DNA of 64,000 nt from Apostichopus japonicus (taxonomy: Eukaryota > Echinodermata > Holothuroidea > Aspidochirotida > Stichopodidae). Within the stretch, counting starts at the first letter, position 1. Each line of letters opens with the position of its first letter. The stretch lies in assembly GCF_037975245.1 (NCBI RefSeq), contig NC_092571.1, positions 21,129,917 to 21,193,916 on the forward strand. Direction: 5' to 3'. This document shows, piece after piece, positions 58,601 to 64,000 of this stretch. The notes below the pieces were generated by a model that saw only the letters and a program-made list of their open reading frames with translations, was not told where the DNA came from and ran no database searches. Position numbers and translations under genes: made by a program.

Positions 58601-61600
58601 AGTTAATCCACCTAATATCTCAGTCCATACAGTGGCGCGATGGCTTGGCGCACTGTGCGAGCTGATGATCGAGACTCTCTTTTGCATCCGTGGTTCGAAC
58701 CCCGGGTGATGACGTCTTTTACAGCAAGTGCCTACACGGGGAGCTGTAAGTATTAGTTAATCCACCTAACATCTCAGTCCATACAGTGGCGCGATGGCTT
58801 GGCGCACTGTGCGAGCTGATGATCGAGACTCTCTTTTGCATCCGTGGTTCGAACCCCGGGTGATGACGTCTTTTACAGCAAGTGCCTACACGGGGAGCTG
58901 TAAGTATTAGTTAATCCACCTAATATCTCAGTCCATACAGTGGCGCGATGGCTTGGCGCACTGTGCGAGCTGATGATCGAGACTCTCTTTTGCATCCGTG
59001 GTTCGAACCCCGGGTGATGACGTCTTTTGCCGATCTTTTACAGCAAGTGCCTACACGGGGAGCTGTAAGTATTAGTTAATCCACGTAATATCTCAGTCCA
59101 TACAGTGGCGCGATGGCTTGGCGCACTGTGCGAGCTGATGATCGAGACTCTCTTTAGCATCCGTGGTTCGAACCCCGGGTGATGACGTCTTTTGCCGATC
59201 TTTTACAGCAAGTGCCTACACGGGGAGCTGTAAGTATTAGTTAATCCACCTAATATCTCAGTCCATACAGTGGCGCGATGGCTTGGCGCACTGTGCGAGC
59301 TGATGATCGAGACTCTCTTTTGCATCCGTGGTTCGAACCCCGGGTAATGACGTCTTTTACAGCAAGTGCCTACACGGGGAGCTGTAAGTATTAGTTAATC
59401 CACCTAACATCTCAGTCCATACAGTGGCGCGATGGCTTGGCGCACTGTGCGAGCTGATGATCGAGACTCTCCTTTGCATCCGTGGTTCGAACCCCGGGTG
59501 ATGACGTCTTTTGCTGATCTTTTACAGCAAGTGCCTACACGGGGAGCTGTAAGTATTAGTTAATCCACCTAATATCTCAGTCCATACAGTGGCGCGATGG
59601 CTTGGCGCACTGTGCGAGCTGATGATCGAGACTCTCTTTTGCATCCGTGGTTCGAACCCCGGGTGATGACGTCTTTTACAGCAAGTGCCTACACGGGGAG
59701 CTGTAAGTATTAGTTAATCCACCTAATATCTCAGTCCATACAGTGGCGCGATGGCTTGGCGCACTGTGCGAGCTGATGATCGAGACTATCTTTTGCATCC
59801 GTGGTTCGAACCCCGGGTGATGACGTCTTTTGCCGATCTTTTACAGCAAGTGCCTACACGGGGAGCTGTAAGTATTAGTTAATCCACCTAATATCTCAGT
59901 CCATACAGTGGCGCGATGGCTTGGCGCACTGTGCGAGCTGATGATCGAGACTCTCTTTTGCATCCGTGGTTCGAACCCCGGGTGATGACGTCTTTTGCCG
60001 ATCTTTTACAGCAAGTGCCTACACGGGGAGCTGTAAGTATTAGTTAATCCACCTAATATCTCAGTCCATACAGTGGCGCGATGGCTTGGCGCACTGTGCG
60101 AGCTGATGATCGAGACTCTCTTTTGCATCCGTGGTTCGAACCCCGGGTGATGACGTCTTTTGCCGATCTTTTACAGCAAGTGCCTACACGGGGAGCTGTA
60201 AGTATTAGTTAATCCACCTAACATCTCAGTCCATACAGTGGCGCGATGGCTTGGCGCACTGTGCGAGCTGATGATCGAGACTCTCTTTTGCATCCGTGGT
60301 TCGAACCCCGGGTGATGACGTCTTTTGCCGATCTTTTACAGCAAGTGCCTACACGGGGAGCTGTAAGTATTAGTTAATCCACCTAATATCTCAGTCCATA
60401 CAGTGGCGCGATGGCTTGGCGCACTGTGCGAGCTGATGATCGAGACTCTCTTTTGCATCCGTGGTTCGAACCCCGGGTGATGACGTCTTTTACAGCAAGT
60501 GCCTACACGGGGAGCTGTAAGTATTAGTTAATCCACCTAACATCTCAGTCCATACAGTGGCGCGATGGCTTGGCGCACTGTGCGAGCTGATGATCGAGAC
60601 TCTCTTTTGCATCCGTGGTTCGAACCCCGGGTGATGACGTCTTTTGCCGATCTTTTACAGCAAGTGCCTACACGGGGAGCTGTAAGTATTAGTTAATCCA
60701 CCTAATATCTCAGTCCATACAGTGGCGCGATGGCTTGGCGCACTGTGCGAGCTGATGATCGAGACTCTCTTTTGCATCCGTGGTTCGAACCCCGGGTGAT
60801 GACGTCTTTTACAGCAAGTGCCTACACGGGGAGCTGTAAGTATTAGTTAATCCACCTAATATCTCAGTCCATACAGTGGCGCGATGGCTTGGCGCACTGT
60901 GCGAGCTGATGATCGAGACTATCTTTTGCATCCGTGGTTCGAACCCCGGGTGATGACGTCTTTTGCCGATCTTTTACAGCAAGTGCCTACACGGGGAGCT
61001 GTAAGTATTAGTTAATCCACCTAATATCTCAGTCCATACAGTGGCGCGATGGCTTGGCGCACTGTGCGAGCTGATGATCGAGACTCTCTTTTGCATCCGT
61101 GGTTCGAACCCCGGGTGATGACGTCTTTTACAGCAAGTGCCTACACGGGGAGCTGTAAGTATTAGTTAATCCACCTAACATCTCAGTCCATACAGTGGCG
61201 CGATGGCTTGGCGCACTGTGCGAGCTGATGATCGAGACTCTCTTTTGCATCCGTGGTTCGAACCCCGGGTGATGACGTCTTTTGCCGATCTTTTACAGCA
61301 AGTGCCTACACGGGGAGCTGTAAGTATTAGTTAATCCACCTAATATCTCAGTCCATACAGTGGCGCGATGGCTTGGCGCACTGTGCGAGCTGATGATCGA
61401 GACTCTCTTTTGCATCCGTGGTTCGAACCCCGGGTGATGACGTCTTTTACAGCAAGTGCCTACACGGGGAGCTGTAAGTATTAGTTAATCCACCTAATAT
61501 CTCAGTCCATACAGTGGCGCGATGGCTTGGCGCACTGTGCGAGCTGATGATCGAGACTCTCTTTTGCATCCGTGGTTCGAACCCCGGGTGATGACGTCTT

Positions 61601-64000
61601 TTACAGCAAGTGCCTACACGGGGAGCTGTAAGTATTAGTTAATCCACCTAATATCTCAGTCCATACAGTGGCGCGATGGCTTGGCGCACTGTGCGAGCTG
61701 ATGATCGAGACTCTCTTTTGCATCCGTGGTTCGAACCCCGGGTGATGACGTCTTTTACAGCAAGTGCCTACACGGGGAGCTGTAAGTATTAGTTAATCCA
61801 CCTAACATCTCAGTCCATACAGTGGCGCGATGGCTTGGCGCACTGTGCGAGCTGATGATCGAGACTCTCTTTTGCATCCGTGGTTCGAACCCCGGGTGAT
61901 GACGTCTTTTGCCGATCTTTTACAGCAAGTGCCTACACGGGGAGCTGTAAGTATTAGTTAATCCACCTAATATCTCAGTCCATACAGTGGCGCGATGGCT
62001 TGGCGCACTGTGCGAGCTGATGATCGAGACTCTCTTTGCATCCGTGGTTCGAACCCCGGGTGATGACGTCTTTTACAGCAAGTGCCTACACGGGGAGCTG
62101 TAAGTATTAGTTAATCCACCTAACATCTCAGTCCATACAGTGGCGCGATGGCTTGGCGCACTGTGCGAGCTGATGATCGAGACTCTCTTTTGCATCCGTG
62201 GTTCGAACCCCGGGTGATGACGTCTTTTGCGGATCTTTTACAGCAAGTGCCTACACGGGGAGCTGTAAGTATTAGTTAATCCACCTAATATCTCAGTCCA
62301 TACAGTGGCGCGATGGCTTGGCGCACTGTGCGAGCTGATGATCGAGACTCTCTTTTGCATCCGTGGTTCGAACCCCGGGTGATGACGTCTTTTGCCGATC
62401 TTTTACAGCAAGTGCCTACACGGGGAGCTGTAAGTATTAGTTAATCCACCTAATATCTCAGTCCATACAGTGGCGCGATGGCTTGGCGCACTGTGCGAGC
62501 TGATGATCGAGACTCTCTTTTGCATCCGTGGTTCGAACCCCGGGTGATGACGTCTTTTGCCGATCTTTTACAGCAAGTGCCTACACGGGGAGCTGTAAGT
62601 ATTAGTTAATCCACCTAACATCTCAGTCCATACAGTGGCGCGATGGCTTGGCGCACTGTGCGAGCTGATGATCGGGACTCTCTTTTGCATCCGTGGTTCG
62701 AACCCCGGGTGATGACGTCTTTTGCCGATCTTTTACAGCAAGTGCCTACACGGGGAGCTGTAAGTATTAGTTAATCCACCTAATATCTCAGTCCATACAG
62801 TGGCGCGATGGCTTGGCGCACTGTGCGAGCTGATGATCGAGACTCTCTTTTGCATCCGTGGTTCGAACCCCGGGTGATGACGTCTTTTACAGCAAGTGCC
62901 TACACGGGGAGCTGTAAGTATTAGTTAATCCACCTAATATCTCAGTCCATACAGTGGCGCGATGGCTTGGCGCACTGTGCGAGCTGATGATCGAGACTCT
63001 CTTTTGCATCCGTGGTTCGAACCCCGGGTGATGACGTCTTTTGCCGATCTTTTACAGCAAGTGCCTACACGGGGAGCTGTAAGTATTAGTTAATCCACCT
63101 AATATCTCAGTCCATACAGTGGCGCGATGGCTTGGCGCACTGTGCGAGCTGATGATCGAGACTCTCTTTTGCATCCGTGGTTCGAACCCCGGGTGATGAC
63201 GTCTTTTGCCGATCTTTTACAGCAAGTGCCTACACGGGGAGCTGTAAGTATTAGTTAATCCACCTAATATCTCAGTCCATACAGTGGCGCGATGGCTTGG
63301 CGCACTGTGCGAGCTGATGATCGAGACTCTCTTTTGCATCCGTGGTTCGAACCCCGGGTGATGACGTCTTTTGCCGATCTTTTACAGCAAGTGCCTACAC
63401 GGGGAGCTGTAAGTATTAGTTAATCCACCTAATATCTCAGTCCATACAGTGGCGCGATGGCTTGGCGCACTGTGCGAGCTGATGATCGAGACTCTCTTTT
63501 GCATCCGTGGTTCGAACCCCGAGTGATGACGTCTTTTGCCGATCTTTTACACAAGTGCCTACACGGGAGCTGTAAGTATTAGTTAATCCACCTAATATCT
63601 CAGTCCATACAGTGGCGCGATGGCTTGGCGCACTGTGCGAGCTGATGATCGAGACTCTCTTTTGCATCCGTGGTTCGAACCCCGGGTGATGACGTCTTTT
63701 GCCGATCTTTTACAGCAAGTGCCTACACGTGGAGCTGTAAGTATTAGTTAATCCACCTAATATCTCAGTCCATACAGTGGCGCGATGGCTTGGCGCACTG
63801 TGCGAGCTGATGATCGAGACTCTCTTTTGCATCCGTGGTTCGAACCCCGGGTGATGACGTCTTTTACAGCAAGTGCCTACACGGGGAGCTGTAAGTATTA
63901 GTTAATCCACCTAACATCTCAGTCCATACAGTGGCGCGATGGCTTGGCGCACTGTGCGAGCTGATGATCGAGACTCTCTTTTGCATCCGTGGTTCGAACC

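Larger units (their letters stand above)
15041..64000 (+). repeat. tRNA-like satellite array, 165/154-bp monomers, about 300 copies
   Basis: Head-to-tail monomers start CAGTCCATACAGTGGCGCGA and continue to the right edge without interruption. The long class is 165 bp (for example 30967-31131). The short class is 154 bp and lacks 11 bp from the segment TCTTTTGCCGATCTTTTAC. Dividing the array length by about 161 bp gives close to 300 copies. Most monomers are identical except at a few recurrent sites, chiefly the 11-bp indel and T or C in TAA(T/C)ATCTCAG. The GC content of the long monomer is about 51 percent (84 of 165), far above the flanks, and it has 11 CpGs. Each unit contains an A-box-like element, a perfect B box and a T4 run, in the style of a tRNA-derived SINE. 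All plus-strand frames are closed, and the 154-bp units shift frame, so it is not a coding repeat. The first few monomers are more diverged (GATAGCTTGG at 15058 and 15212, TTTGAACC near 15115). Confidence 0.98.

Noticed and set aside
63437-63667. 76-residue open frame on the minus strand within the satellite
   Set aside because: It exists only because one monomer has two single-base deletions (near 63552 and 63567) that bypass the usual stops. It is a frame accident in a non-coding repeat.
15041-64000. CRISPR-like array
   Set aside because: The period is 154-165 bp with no unique spacers, and the context is eukaryotic. It is an ordinary tandem satellite in form.
15041-64000. Cluster of functional tRNA genes or 5S rRNA genes
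   Set aside because: The T-stem has central mismatches, there is no convincing acceptor stem or anticodon arm, and a T4 run lies between the A and B boxes. The unit is tRNA-derived at most, and no 5S rRNA similarity was recognised.

Overview
The window is eukaryotic and most likely comes from an invertebrate animal. It has split genes with GT-AG introns, AT-rich unique DNA, several animal-type non-LTR retrotransposons, a DIRS-type reverse transcriptase fragment, a hAT-type element with CAGGG ends, and a very long satellite array. The SAM-domain gene family and the style of the intronic repeats suggest a marine invertebrate, perhaps an echinoderm or another basal deuterostome. That placement is inference at low confidence. 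There are no prokaryotic signals.

Layout. 1-6757 is a tandem gene-duplication locus. Copy 1 (1-2265) and copy 2 (4337-6757) of a segmental duplication each carry an intact-looking terminal exon of a SAM-domain protein of the SAMD3-like type, followed about 285 bp later by a decayed second copy of that exon. Between them lie the first exons of the second gene (2556-2637 and 3905-4033), which encode the SAM domain. 6938-8133 is a non-autonomous hAT-like transposon with a perfect 8-bp target-site duplication. 8351-8755 is a hairpin-prone region rich in GTGTAAA motifs. 8757-10505 (minus) is a CR1/Jockey-group LINE with a fairly complete but broken reverse transcriptase. 10506-11547 is a patchwork: a LINE 3' tail, a head-to-tail DIRS reverse transcriptase fragment and inverted repeats. 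11548-14896 is a broken L1/Tx1-type LINE that ends in a hairpin, AATAAA and a short A tract.

14897-64000, three quarters of the window, is one uninterrupted tandem array of about 300 monomers that runs off the right edge. Monomers come in two lengths, 165 bp and 154 bp, differing by one 11-bp indel between TCTTTT direct repeats. Each monomer contains a tRNA-like region: an A-box-like element, a perfect B box (GGTTCGAACCC) 59 bp downstream, and a T4 run just past the B box. It therefore looks like a tandemly amplified tRNA-derived SINE. Each monomer also carries a splice-acceptor-like and a splice-donor-like signal around a 21-nt segment. Shared private variants show recent block duplications (2,255 bp and 3,080 bp).

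No gene cassette or defence-type system is visible. The most unusual object is the tRNA-like satellite. The other points of interest are the tandem SAM genes with repeated terminal exons and the layered retroelement insertions leading up to the array edge.
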